A DNA stretch of 64,000 nt from Cognataquiflexum aquatile (GTDB lineage Bacteria; Bacteroidota; Bacteroidia; Cytophagales; Cyclobacteriaceae). The stretch spans positions 62,001-126,000 of the forward strand of contig NZ_QMIK01000010.1 of NCBI RefSeq assembly GCF_003316845.1, given 5' to 3'. The notes below the pieces were generated by a model. The model was not told the origin of the DNA, made no database searches, and was given only the letters and a program-made list of their open reading frames with translations. Both the position numbers and the translations under genes were made by a program. Shown here piece by piece: positions 1-8,314 of this stretch (within the stretch, counting starts at the first letter, position 1; the number at the start of each line of letters is the position of its first letter).

Positions 1-543
1 CGATTATTTGAGCCTTTGGGCATGCAGGATACCTGGTTTTACCTTCCTGAGGCAAAAGCTTCAAGATTGGTTACCATCCACCGCAAAGCAAATGGCAAAT
101 GGGAAGGTTTTCCGACCACTTTCTATGATCCCAATTACCCCATTACCGGAGCAAAAAGATTCTTCTCGGGAGGGGCTGGACTTTCCAGCACTGCCAAAGA
201 TTACGCCACTTTCCTTCAGATGTATCTCAATGGTGGAGAACTCAATGGTGTCAGAATCCTTAGCCGAACTACCATCGAAACCATGATGCAAAATCAGACC
301 GGAAATCTTTGGGGCGGAGGAAAGCATTACGGGTTGGCTTTTGGTGTGGTCAATGAGAAAGGAATCGCCGAAGGAGGTGCAGGAAGTGTGGGAACATTCG
401 ATTGGGGAGGCTATTTCAACACCCAATATTTTGCCGATCCCGAGGAAAAAATCATCGGCATCCTCATGAAACAAACCCAACAAATCAGCGAGGAAACAGG
501 CTGGAAATTCCGTCAGATGATATTCACTTTGGTGGATGATTGA
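1..543 (+). CDS. Serine hydrolase (class C beta-lactamase/AmpC-like fold), 3' part only
   Basis: The open frame runs in from the left edge with no start in the window, so this is the C-terminal 180 residues of a longer protein. The first residues, LFEPLGMQDTWF, match the segment typical of the beta-lactamase-related serine hydrolase family (esterases, DD-peptidases and class C beta-lactamases). FFSGGAGLSSTAKDYATF and the later FDWGGYFNT, which sits where the K/H-T-G box is expected, support the fold. The catalytic SxxK would lie upstream and cannot be seen. The substrate cannot be inferred; members include periplasmic esterases and peptidases. A heptamer repeat and an AT-rich block follow the stop, so it is probably the last gene of its unit. 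Confidence 0.85.
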   Translation, partial: RLFEPLGMQDTWFYLPEAKASRLVTIHRKANGKWEGFPTTFYDPNYPITGAKRFFSGGAGLSSTAKDYATFLQMYLNGGELNGVRILSRTTIETMMQNQTGNLWGGGKHYGLAFGVVNEKGIAEGGAGSVGTFDWGGYFNTQYFADPEEKIIGILMKQTQQISEETGWKFRQMIFTLVDD

Positions 544-553
544 GGGATAGTTT

Positions 554-581
554 GACAGACCACAGTCCACCGTCGACTGTG
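554..581. repeat. Degenerate 7-bp tandem repeat (4 units)
   Basis: The units GACAGAC, CACAGTC, CACCGTC and GACTGTG follow one another with a 7-bp period. The block also contains the dyad CCACAGTC/GACTGTGG. It lies just after the serine hydrolase stop. Four more intergenic blocks with the same period occur in the window, at 33473, 59732, 63796 and 63923. Confidence 0.6.
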
Positions 582-690
582 GATTCACTTGAACTTAAGG
601 TTTTTTTTATCTTGCTTATATCTTGATAGACTAATTGAAAAGATAATTATTGGGTAATTTAAATGAACCGACTGCCAGAAAAATTAAATA

Positions 691-1137
691 ATGAATATTA
701 GAGAAGCTAGGATTAATGACATAAAACAGATCCAAATCGTAAGAAATTCTGTCAAAGAAAATACTTTGTCTAATCCTGATTTAGTGACAGACAAGGATTG
801 TGAAGTATTTATTACAGTAAGAGGGAAAGGTTGGGTTTGTGAAATTGAGAAACAAATTGTTGGATTTGCAATAGTTGACTTGAAAGAGAATAACATTTGG
901 GCTTTATTTTTAGACCCTAAATTTGAGAGAAAAGGAATTGGACAAATATTACACAAGACAATGTTGGATTGGTATTTTACCCAGACAAAAGAAAAAGTTT
1001 GGTTAGGAACAGGTTTTGACACGAGAGCAGAAAAATTCTACAGAAAAGCAGGTTGGAAAGAAGTTGGAACACACGGAACAAAAGAAATCAAATTTGAAAT
1101 GACATTTAATAACTGGACAACAAGCCAACACCGCTAA
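691..1137 (+). CDS. GNAT family N-acetyltransferase
   Basis: This 148-residue protein has the GNAT layout. An N-terminal beta strand (MNIREARINDI) is followed by the acetyl-CoA binding motif A, with LFLDPKFERKGIGQILH giving the R/Q-x-x-G-x-G/A pyrophosphate loop, and by a C-terminal FYRKAGWKEVG segment. Proteins of this kind move an acetyl group from acetyl-CoA to an amine; the acceptor cannot be told from sequence. Base composition is clearly AT-richer than the core genes nearby, as for the two genes that follow. It may therefore belong to the same acquired block that ends near 4.8 kb. Confidence 0.85.
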   Translation: MNIREARINDIKQIQIVRNSVKENTLSNPDLVTDKDCEVFITVRGKGWVCEIEKQIVGFAIVDLKENNIWALFLDPKFERKGIGQILHKTMLDWYFTQTKEKVWLGTGFDTRAEKFYRKAGWKEVGTHGTKEIKFEMTFNNWTTSQHR

Positions 1138-1687
1138 TCGATTAGAAATATGAACATTAATCCAATGTTTTTCCTCTCAAATCACCGCAGATATTCTTTC
1201 GACACACAACTCTGCCAAAAACTTTGGGATCAGATAAAAGTCACCACCTGTCTGCTGAAAAGCAGCTTCTCTTGAACTGCAGGGCTTGTTTGGTTTTGAT
1301 TGGGATAAGAAATTGAAAATGCTAAAAAGAAGAATTGAAAGTCAGGTAAGAACCTGGCTTTTTTTATTTTGGCAAAAATCTGTGATTATTCTTCAAAGGC
1401 TCTTGATCTCTCATACCTGACTTTTACAAGACTTTATATAAACCCAAATAAAAAACCAAATGGACGGATTGGATATTTAGAATATTAGTTTTATGTTTAG
1501 ATATTTGAAATACCGCCAAAGGGCCTATCATTTAAATATTCAGTGTAAAATTGAGCGCGTGGTTAAAATAGTTAGCGGGCATTCTCTGTACCTAAAAAAA
1601 GTTGATTTCTTCTCCTAACGAAGTTATAATTATCTTGAAAAAGATTAGATTGTACTTAATCCTGAAATAGTCAGAATAATTTAAAAT
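1138..1687. other. Gene-free AT-rich interval with one terminator-like hairpin
   Basis: No convincing reading frame is present in these 550 bases. A stretch around 1285-1400 reads open for some 35 codons and then meets a hairpin plus T-run, which may be the tail of a lost gene. The last 130 bases, up to the start at 1688, should hold the promoter of the DGQHR-fusion gene, but I see no clean TTG-N20-TAnnTTTG match. Confidence 0.5.
1341..1365 (+). terminator. Rho-independent terminator-like hairpin
   Basis: GTCAGGT, loop AAGA, then ACCTGGC form a 7-bp stem with one G-T wobble, followed directly by seven T residues. It lies 200 bp after the GNAT stop, so it may end that transcript or be the remains of a lost gene. 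Confidence 0.5.
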
Positions 1688-4054
1688 ATGGAAGATATAA
1701 TTACTTATGAAATTGAAAATTTTAAAAATTCGTTAGCTGAGGGCCCTGACATCAAGACTATCCTTGCTAAAAAAAATAAAAATTATATTGTAAAGTCAAT
1801 TGATCAAGAACTTAAAGCAAAATATTTTCAAGATGGTTGGGAACTTATTCGAGATAATGCAACTACTTCAAGAATAAAAAAAAATAAGGATCATGATATA
1901 CTATTTGAAGATAAAGTTTGGTCAATCTTAGCAAACATGGGGTTTGAAACCTTAAATGCAAACTCGAATTTAAAATTACCATACACAAAAGATAAAAATA
2001 TACCCGGAAGACAAATTGATGTTTTTGCTGCTGATAAAGAATCTATCCTTGTAATTGAATGTAAAAGCTCAGTTGAATTAAAAACCAAATCTTTGCAATC
2101 AGTAATTAATGATTTTGAAACTATAAAAAGAGGTAGTTATTCATTTTTAAAAGAATATTTTGGTAGTAGAAGGAAGATTAAATTTATTCTCGCAACCAAT
2201 AACATAATAATTAATGACAACGATAGAAAAAGGTTGAATGAACATCAAATTGAATATTTTAACCAAGACGATATAAACTATTTCGAACAGTTAACGGCTT
2301 ATCTCAGCCAAGCAGCAAAATATCAATTTTTGGGTCGAATTTTTAAAAATCAGGAAATACCTGAACTTAAAAACAAAGTTCCTGCGATAAAAGGGAAAAT
2401 GGGAGGGCACACGTTTTATTCATTTTCAATTGAACCTGACACATTATTGAAGTTATCATATATCTTGCATAGTACTGTAACATCCGAGGAATCAGAGGGT
2501 GCATATCAGCGGATGGTTTCAAAATCAAGATTAAAAGAAATAGAGTTATATTTAAATAACAACGGATTTTTTCCTAATTCAGTAATTATTAATGTTGTTA
2601 CACACAAAGAAAACCCTCTTTATTCTGATCCGATAAAAGCTACACATGACAGTGAAATTTCCGATTTATGCGTTTTACACCTTCCTAAAAATTACCAATC
2701 GGCGTTTATTATTGATGGTCAACACAGACTCTATGGTTATTCAAATACCGAATGGAAGTATAAAAACAGCATACCCGTTGTCGCTTTTGAAAATCTCCCT
2801 ATTGAATCTCAAGTCAAAATGTTTGTTGATATAAATCACAAACAAAAAAGTGTTTCTAAAAACTTATTAACAACAATTATGGCTGATTTGAAATGGGGTT
2901 CACCCATTTATAACGATGCAATATTTGCTGTACAGTCAAAATTATTACAAAGGCTGGGAGAAAGAGATGATAGTCCCTTGTATAGAAGGGTCATAGTCGG
3001 AGAAAGTAAAAAAAGCGATCTAACTTGTGTAACACTTGATTATATCATTTCCTATGGTTTCAACAAGTCAAATTTCTTTGCTAGAACTCAAAAAAACAAA
3101 TTGGTATCAACAGGACATTTATGGGTTGACAATTACTCTGAAATGTTGAATAAGTCATATCAATATTTCAAATTCATTTTTTCCTACGTTAAAAATGAAA
3201 ATCTTGAAATTTGGCAAAGAGGAAATAATGAAGGGGGGTTTATTTCAATGAATGTCGGAATAATGGCTATTGTCAGAATAAGTGATACAATTTTGAATCA
3301 TTTAAGACAAAATGAAGAATTGGAAGCTCAACTTACCGATGCAAAAGAATTAGCAGATTTGACAATTAAATATTTAGCTCCAATAACAGAATTAATAAAT
3401 GCCTTAAATAACCAAAAAATAAAAGATTTTAGAAATGCTGGTACAGGTAATGTAGGAAGAGAAAATGTTATTCGTGAATTTCAGAAAACGATAAATGAAA
3501 GATTTAAAAATTTTGAACCCAAAGGATTATCAGAATGGGTTAGGGATAACTCAGGGAAATTCAACAATGAATCAAAATTAATTGTTGACAAAATTCAATT
3601 AGCTATACGAGATAATTTATTTAGTGAATTGAAAAATGAATTTAACGATCGTTGGTGGTATGATGGAGTGCCTAAAGAAACCCAAAAAAGATCTGCTGCT
3701 GAAGCTATAGAAAAGGGAAGTACTGAACCCCATTGGCATTTTGTATATCTTCTTGATTATTTAAAAATCATAACTGCAAATTGGTCTTTATTTAAAGATA
3801 TATATTCTGATCCAAATAAGGAGGTTTACAAAGGAACAACTTATGGTAATAGTCAAAAAGAAAAAGCAACTCATTGGTTTTCATTACTAAATGAAATTAG
3901 AAAAAAAGTTAGTCACCCTGAGAGAGCTGCTGTCACTGAGTCCGAACATAAATTTTTAATTAATCTATCAAAATGGTTATTACCAAATATTTGCGAGGAA
4001 AGGGAGTTAGATAACCGTGATATCGAAGATGAAATTAATGATGAGAACGAATAG
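1688..4054 (+). CDS. PD-(D/E)xK nuclease - DGQHR domain - HEPN-like fusion, candidate phage-defence protein
   Basis: This 788-residue protein has three recognisable parts. Residues about 65-200 carry a restriction-endonuclease-like core: E74 in the first helix, D111 in RQIDVFAA, then E124-C-K126 in VIECKSS, the classic D...ExK triad. Residues about 240-480 form a DGQHR domain, with D343-G-Q-H-R347 after AFII and the later MFVDINHKQKSVSKNLL. This domain is known from DndB of DNA phosphorothioation systems and is related in logic to the DGQQR box of DUF262/GmrSD proteins. The last 120 residues (HWFSLLNEIRKKVSHPER) resemble the Swt1-type HEPN domain, with R738-x4-H743 at the RNase motif position. 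There is no signal peptide, so it is cytoplasmic. It is strongly AT-rich compared with the core genes. No dnd or restriction genes are adjacent. The domain calls are sequence-based; the defence role is inferred. Confidence 0.75.
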   Translation: MEDIITYEIENFKNSLAEGPDIKTILAKKNKNYIVKSIDQELKAKYFQDGWELIRDNATTSRIKKNKDHDILFEDKVWSILANMGFETLNANSNLKLPYTKDKNIPGRQIDVFAADKESILVIECKSSVELKTKSLQSVINDFETIKRGSYSFLKEYFGSRRKIKFILATNNIIINDNDRKRLNEHQIEYFNQDDINYFEQLTAYLSQAAKYQFLGRIFKNQEIPELKNKVPAIKGKMGGHTFYSFSIEPDTLLKLSYILHSTVTSEESEGAYQRMVSKSRLKEIELYLNNNGFFPNSVIINVVTHKENPLYSDPIKATHDSEISDLCVLHLPKNYQSAFIIDGQHRLYGYSNTEWKYKNSIPVVAFENLPIESQVKMFVDINHKQKSVSKNLLTTIMADLKWGSPIYNDAIFAVQSKLLQRLGERDDSPLYRRVIVGESKKSDLTCVTLDYIISYGFNKSNFFARTQKNKLVSTGHLWVDNYSEMLNKSYQYFKFIFSYVKNENLEIWQRGNNEGGFISMNVGIMAIVRISDTILNHLRQNEELEAQLTDAKELADLTIKYLAPITELINALNNQKIKDFRNAGTGNVGRENVIREFQKTINERFKNFEPKGLSEWVRDNSGKFNNESKLIVDKIQLAIRDNLFSELKNEFNDRWWYDGVPKETQKRSAAEAIEKGSTEPHWHFVYLLDYLKIITANWSLFKDIYSDPNKEVYKGTTYGNSQKEKATHWFSLLNEIRKKVSHPERAAVTESEHKFLINLSKWLLPNICEERELDNRDIEDEINDENE

Positions 4055-4352
4055 AATTACAGCTGGCAAAGGAGTAGAAAAACTAGATAATATGTCGAAA
4101 GCGTGCCTGTCCTACAGCGATTAAGTTAAATACTATACTCGGTTCACATGATTAAAGGATATGTTTGAGGTAGTAAAGTAGGAAAGATTCAGACCCCTCT
4201 GAGTGTAGTTAAAATTTAATGGTAGGACAAGGTGTAATTTGAAATTACACCTTTTTATTTTTTAAAATTTCTATTTCCGGTTAACAAAAAGTCAAAATGG
4301 TTTCGATTAAAATAAATAAAATATGTTCCATTGAATATTTAAAATAAGTAAA
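4055..4352. other. Intergenic gap between the DGQHR fusion and the small HEPN-like gene
   Basis: These 298 bases hold no supportable gene. The only clear element is the strong hairpin terminator at 4230-4260. The 90 bases after it precede the next start and may carry a separate promoter. The two genes on either side are therefore probably not one transcript. Confidence 0.5.
4230..4260 (+). terminator. Rho-independent terminator after the DGQHR fusion gene
   Basis: AGGTGTAATT and its perfect complement AATTACACCT form a 10-bp stem with a two- to three-base loop, followed by TTTTTATTT. It is well placed to end transcription from the 788-residue gene. Confidence 0.8.
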
Positions 4353-4808
4353 ATGAATATACCTGAGTTATTTGAAGAGATTATCCAATATTCGCATTTT
4401 TGGAATTGGTCACCTGACTGGCAGGTTGCAAAGGATATTTATACGTCTTTCCCAAATTCATATTCAGTATTAACACCATTTGCATATTCATATTTAGAAG
4501 AATTAATTAGAACAACTACTAGTGAATATGGAATTGAAATTTTAAGGGAGGATGGAACACCGAAAAAACGGAAAGTTGGTGTTAATTTAATAAATCTAGC
4601 CCTTGAAGAAAATAAAGACAAAAGCCAAGAATTCTTAAGTCTTTTAGAAGAATTAAAGGGTTATTTTTCATTTTCAACCAAATTTGATTCAGACGATAAT
4701 AGAAATAGTGTCCTTCATGGCTATATGCACTCTAGATTTTGGAGTGACAAATCATTTGAAAAGTTATTAAGTGATATTGCAAGAATGTCAAAATTTGCAA
4801 ACTTTTAA
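4353..4808 (+). CDS. Small protein with HEPN-type RNxxxH motif, function unknown
   Basis: I do not recognise a named family for this 151-residue protein. It is soluble, with no signal peptide or membrane segment. Near its C-terminus R117-N118-S-V-L-H122-G sits before a predicted helix (SFEKLLSDIARMSKF). This fits the R-N-x3-H form of the Rx4-6H RNase motif of HEPN proteins, which is common in abortive-infection and toxin genes. The N-terminal half is rich in aromatic residues. It is AT-rich like the preceding fusion gene, which also ends in an Rx4H motif. A terminator lies between the two genes, so they may be separately expressed members of one acquired island. Calling it a HEPN RNase is an inference from one motif and its context. 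Confidence 0.55.
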   Translation: MNIPELFEEIIQYSHFWNWSPDWQVAKDIYTSFPNSYSVLTPFAYSYLEELIRTTTSEYGIEILREDGTPKKRKVGVNLINLALEENKDKSQEFLSLLEELKGYFSFSTKFDSDDNRNSVLHGYMHSRFWSDKSFEKLLSDIARMSKFANF

Positions 4809-4881
4809 AAAGTGATTTCTGCAAAAAGGCCAACTATGCTATCAATGAAGGATGGCGAATACGTCCCCTTCCAAAAAAAAA

Positions 4882-4935
4882 TCCCGCAGTTCCAAAATCC
4901 AATTTTTAGATCCGGGAACTGCGGGAAATTATTTT
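4882..4935. terminator. Bidirectional rho-independent terminator
   Basis: TCCCGCAGTTCC pairs perfectly with GGAACTGCGGGA (12 bp) across a 21-base loop. A-runs lie on the left and T-runs on the right, so it can terminate both the rightward gene ending at 4808 and the leftward operon ending at 4970. Confidence 0.85.
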
Positions 4936-4969
4936 TTTAGATAATGCTTAGGATGGAATTATTTCCTCG

Positions 4970-7336
4970 TCAATAAGCCAAAATCCAGATCGTTTCGTCA
5001 TTGAATTCTTTTCTGAATCTGTTTACATTCCTTGCGGCTTCTTCCATGCTTGGATACACAGCCACTGAAAGTCTGTAATTGGAAGTTCCGTCTGTTGGAG
5101 GCACCACGTTGACTTTGTAAGTGCCGGAAAGTTCCTTAGCTCTCAAACTTGCCATATACTCTGTCTGCCAGCTTTCGATAATGATATAATGGTTGAAGTT
5201 ATTGGACGGCGTGACAGTAAATGCCCCATTGATCGTAGGATCAATTTCCTCATCCTCCACTTCAGAAACGACCACTTCTACATTGACCGGTACAGCTTGG
5301 AGTTCAGGAACAGCAAGGGTCTCAATCCTTTCTTTTTGGTCCGGATCTTCAAATTTGAAAGATTCATAAGGAAGGTTCTTTTCGAAAGAAGCGAGGTTCA
5401 TGATGACAAATTCTGTCCTTCTGTTTCTTTGGTGCTCTTCTTCATCACACTCCACTACATCCACACAGTCATTGACCAACCTTGATTCTCCCATTCCCTC
5501 TGACCTCACCCTACGGGAAACAATCCCTTCGGTATTGAGGTAATTCAACACTGAAAGGCCTCTTGTTTCAGATAGCTTCACATTGTATTCTGCCTTGCCC
5601 CTGGAATCAGTATGGGAATACATCTGAAGTCTGAACTGCGGATTATCCCGCATCACTTCAATGATTTTCCTCAGCTCTACGGAAGCGTCAGACCTGATGT
5701 CAGCACTGTTGTAATCATAATAGATATCAAAAATCCTGATGCCTTTGTCGAAGGATACTTTCTCGGAAAATACATTCAGATCCAGTTTGTTGTTTTGGTT
5801 TGGCTTTGTAGAAAACCCTTCTTTCACCTGATTGAAATAGCCTGAAGTTACGGTTTCAATTGTGTAAGTATTGTTGAGTGGCAAAAAGAACGTGAACCTT
5901 CCTTCATCATCACTCACCACAGAGGTATTGACTCCTGAAGCTGCGTCGGTAAGTGTCACTACGGTATTTTCGATCGGAACTCCTGTTTCTTTGTCTTTGA
6001 CAACTCCTGTGACTGTAAAGAACTCCTCTTCCAATTCCTCTACGAAATAGATATCATCCAACCCCACACTTCCATTCCTATCTGAGGTTAGGAAAACCTG
6101 CCCATTTCGTGATTTGTCTTTGAAAAAGAAGAAATCATCTTTATTCGAATTGAAAGGGACACCGAGGTTTTCGGGAGTAGAAAATGAAGTCTCTACCATA
6201 CTTGACTTATAAATATCCAATCCTCCCAATCCTCCCAATCCTTCGGAAGAAAAGTAAAAGATGTCATCATAAATAAAAGGCGATCTGTCATTGCCAAAGG
6301 TATTGATATCTTTTCCTAGGTTGACAGCATTGGACCATTTGTCATTTCCCAAATAATCCTGATAATAAATATCACTTCCTCCAAATCCGCCGGGCATATT
6401 GGAGGAGAAGTACAATCTCTTTTTGCTTTCATCCCAGAAAGGATCAGCGACACCATATTTCAAATTGGAATTGATGCTAAGCGACTTGGCTTCAGTAAAT
6501 GTTCCGTCTGCCTTCTTTTCCTTGTATAGTATTTCAGGGTATAGGGTCAATCCAAACTTCCTTCCTTCCCGCTTGTTGGTTTCGTTTCCCGCTTCGGTCA
6601 CGGTATAAAACATCATGCTACCCGACTTATGGATCGGGCCGATATGGTTTTCGTTTTGGAAAACTTTGGAAGAAGCGATATTCTCCAGGTCATCGTTGGT
6701 TTTATTCAAATTGGCTTCATATACTGTAAGGAAGCCATTGCCGGTCCAGCCATACCTTTGGTTATCAGTCAGTCCAACTGCTCCTTTTTTGTCAGACAGC
6801 CTATCCGAACTGAAGAAAATCACTCCTTCGTCTATTGTAAGACCAAATTCCGAATAGGTTGTATTCAGGGATTTCAGAGGTTTGATCTGGTATTTTGTTG
6901 GGGTGTTCAAAATCTCTTTTGCCTCACCTGCGGATTTCCTCAGCATCATCCATTTTGGTTGTTTGCTTACTTCACCGTCTTTGAGGATCATCTTGTCGAG
7001 GATCTTGGCAGACTCGTCAAATTTGGAATTGGCGATCAGTGATTCGGCATATTGGTAGGAATCCTCTGTAGTCAGTTCGTCTTTGTCTTCCAAAAACCTG
7101 TACCATGCCGCTGCTTTGCCAAAGTCCCGCATTTTGTAATTGGAATAGGCAAGACCGCGGGCAGTTTCACTGTCTTCCTTTTTTTCCCAAGCTTCTCCAA
7201 ATTCATAAGAAGCATCCTTGAAATTGAATAATTCCAGCTGTTGGTTAGCCCTTTTGATACTACTGTTGTATGAAGAGCAGGAGGTCCCAACCATGATCGG
7301 GACTAAAAATAGGAGGTGTATGTATCGTTTATTCAT
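4970..7336 (-). CDS. OmpA-family lipoprotein with TPR, PD40 propeller, CarboxypepD-reg and SPOR domains
   Basis: This 788-residue envelope protein starts with a lipoprotein signal ending in VGTSC. TPR-like helices span about residues 30-140. A WD40/PD40-type propeller covers about 150-430 (blades such as RLYFSSNMPGGFGGSDIYY). A carboxypeptidase-regulatory beta-sandwich lies at about 435-510 (GVVKDKETGVPIENTVVTL). An OmpA C-terminal peptidoglycan-binding domain lies at about 540-650 (SHTDSRGKAEYNVKLSETRG, then RNRRTEF). A SPOR-like tail occupies the last 80 residues (YRLSVAVYPSMEEA). Proteins of this design sit downstream of porP/sprF genes in Bacteroidota and tie type IX secretion partners to peptidoglycan. 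It is the last gene of a three-gene minus-strand operon, 11 bp after porP. Confidence 0.88.
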   Translation of the reverse strand: MNKRYIHLLFLVPIMVGTSCSSYNSSIKRANQQLELFNFKDASYEFGEAWEKKEDSETARGLAYSNYKMRDFGKAAAWYRFLEDKDELTTEDSYQYAESLIANSKFDESAKILDKMILKDGEVSKQPKWMMLRKSAGEAKEILNTPTKYQIKPLKSLNTTYSEFGLTIDEGVIFFSSDRLSDKKGAVGLTDNQRYGWTGNGFLTVYEANLNKTNDDLENIASSKVFQNENHIGPIHKSGSMMFYTVTEAGNETNKREGRKFGLTLYPEILYKEKKADGTFTEAKSLSINSNLKYGVADPFWDESKKRLYFSSNMPGGFGGSDIYYQDYLGNDKWSNAVNLGKDINTFGNDRSPFIYDDIFYFSSEGLGGLGGLDIYKSSMVETSFSTPENLGVPFNSNKDDFFFFKDKSRNGQVFLTSDRNGSVGLDDIYFVEELEEEFFTVTGVVKDKETGVPIENTVVTLTDAASGVNTSVVSDDEGRFTFFLPLNNTYTIETVTSGYFNQVKEGFSTKPNQNNKLDLNVFSEKVSFDKGIRIFDIYYDYNSADIRSDASVELRKIIEVMRDNPQFRLQMYSHTDSRGKAEYNVKLSETRGLSVLNYLNTEGIVSRRVRSEGMGESRLVNDCVDVVECDEEEHQRNRRTEFVIMNLASFEKNLPYESFKFEDPDQKERIETLAVPELQAVPVNVEVVVSEVEDEEIDPTINGAFTVTPSNNFNHYIIIESWQTEYMASLRAKELSGTYKVNVVPPTDGTSNYRLSVAVYPSMEEAARNVNRFRKEFNDETIWILAY

Positions 7337-7347
7337 TGTATTGGTAT

Positions 7348-8310
7348 TTAAAAATGTCTAGGAGAGACTACCCTGACACGGTTTGGGGCAAACATGTACC
7401 CGATAGAGATATCGTGTGTGGAGAAATTCCTGACATCAAAGCCTGAAATATTATGATCGTATGCGTAGCCTACCCTGAGTCCGTTTTTAACAAAAAACTC
7501 AAATAATAAAACTACGGCTGTTCCTTTTTTCAAATTGTCAGAAGTTGCCCTGTTGGCGTAATCCAAGGCAGTCCTATAAGTGGTTCCGAACCACAATTTT
7601 TCCTTATAAACCATGGATGCAGTCAAGTCAAGCCTTGCAGGGGCATTGAAATCCTCAATCATCATGAAAGTTGGGCGGAGCGCAATATCAGGAGATAATT
7701 CTACTAATCCACCACCTGTAAGGTAAAAATGCGTTCTTGGTTCCACAAAGATATCTGTGTTTTCAGATTGGTTCCTAGGGGAGATCATATTGTCTATCGC
7801 AATTCCAAAAAATTTGCTGTCATCGTAATAGAACATTCCCAATTTGAGATCCGGATAAGAAATTTGGTTTTTTACTGCCGGGATGCTAGGGTCATTGGGA
7901 TTGCTGGTGGATAGTGCCAATCCGTCAATCATCGAATTGATCAGTCCTATTCCCATCCCAAAACTCAGATAACTTGACTGTGCAATATGGAGGTGGTAAG
8001 CAATATTACCATAGACAGCATTGGTACGCTGTGCACCGATTTTGTCCGAAACACCTACTAGCCCAACTCCGATCCTGGACTCAGGCAAATACCCGTCGGC
8101 ACCTATGGCAAATGTCTCCGGGCTTCCTTCGACGCCTGTCCATTGCTTTCGGTAATAGGTCTGAAGGTAAAGCTGCTCCTTGTATCCCGTATATGCAGGA
8201 TTGATAAACAGTGGGTTGAACATGTATTGGCTAAACTGAGGTACCTGCTGACCAAAAAGATCTTGGGAAAGCAGCAGCCCAAAGAAAAATAGAATGGATA
8301 ATTTTTTCAT
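7348..8310 (-). CDS. Type IX secretion outer-membrane protein, PorP/SprF family
   Basis: This 320-residue protein has a signal peptide and the diagnostic opening QQVPQFSQYMFNPLFINPAYTG, split here as QQVPQFSQYMFNP and INPAYTG. The rest is a beta-barrel pattern. PorP/SprF proteins pair with type B substrates carrying a gliding-motility C-terminal domain and are needed to present them at the cell surface. The gene sits only 4 bp after such a substrate and 11 bp before an OmpA-type lipoprotein, the usual order. I infer that it serves the adhesin-like protein encoded immediately upstream. Confidence 0.93.
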   Translation of the reverse strand: MKKLSILFFFGLLLSQDLFGQQVPQFSQYMFNPLFINPAYTGYKEQLYLQTYYRKQWTGVEGSPETFAIGADGYLPESRIGVGLVGVSDKIGAQRTNAVYGNIAYHLHIAQSSYLSFGMGIGLINSMIDGLALSTSNPNDPSIPAVKNQISYPDLKLGMFYYDDSKFFGIAIDNMISPRNQSENTDIFVEPRTHFYLTGGGLVELSPDIALRPTFMMIEDFNAPARLDLTASMVYKEKLWFGTTYRTALDYANRATSDNLKKGTAVVLLFEFFVKNGLRVGYAYDHNISGFDVRNFSTHDISIGYMFAPNRVRVVSPRHF

Positions 8311-8314
8311 AATT

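Noticed and set aside
4055-4230. Possible intron or transposon remnant after the DGQHR gene
   Set aside because: No boundary motifs, inverted repeats or coding remains could be shown; only the terminator is supported.
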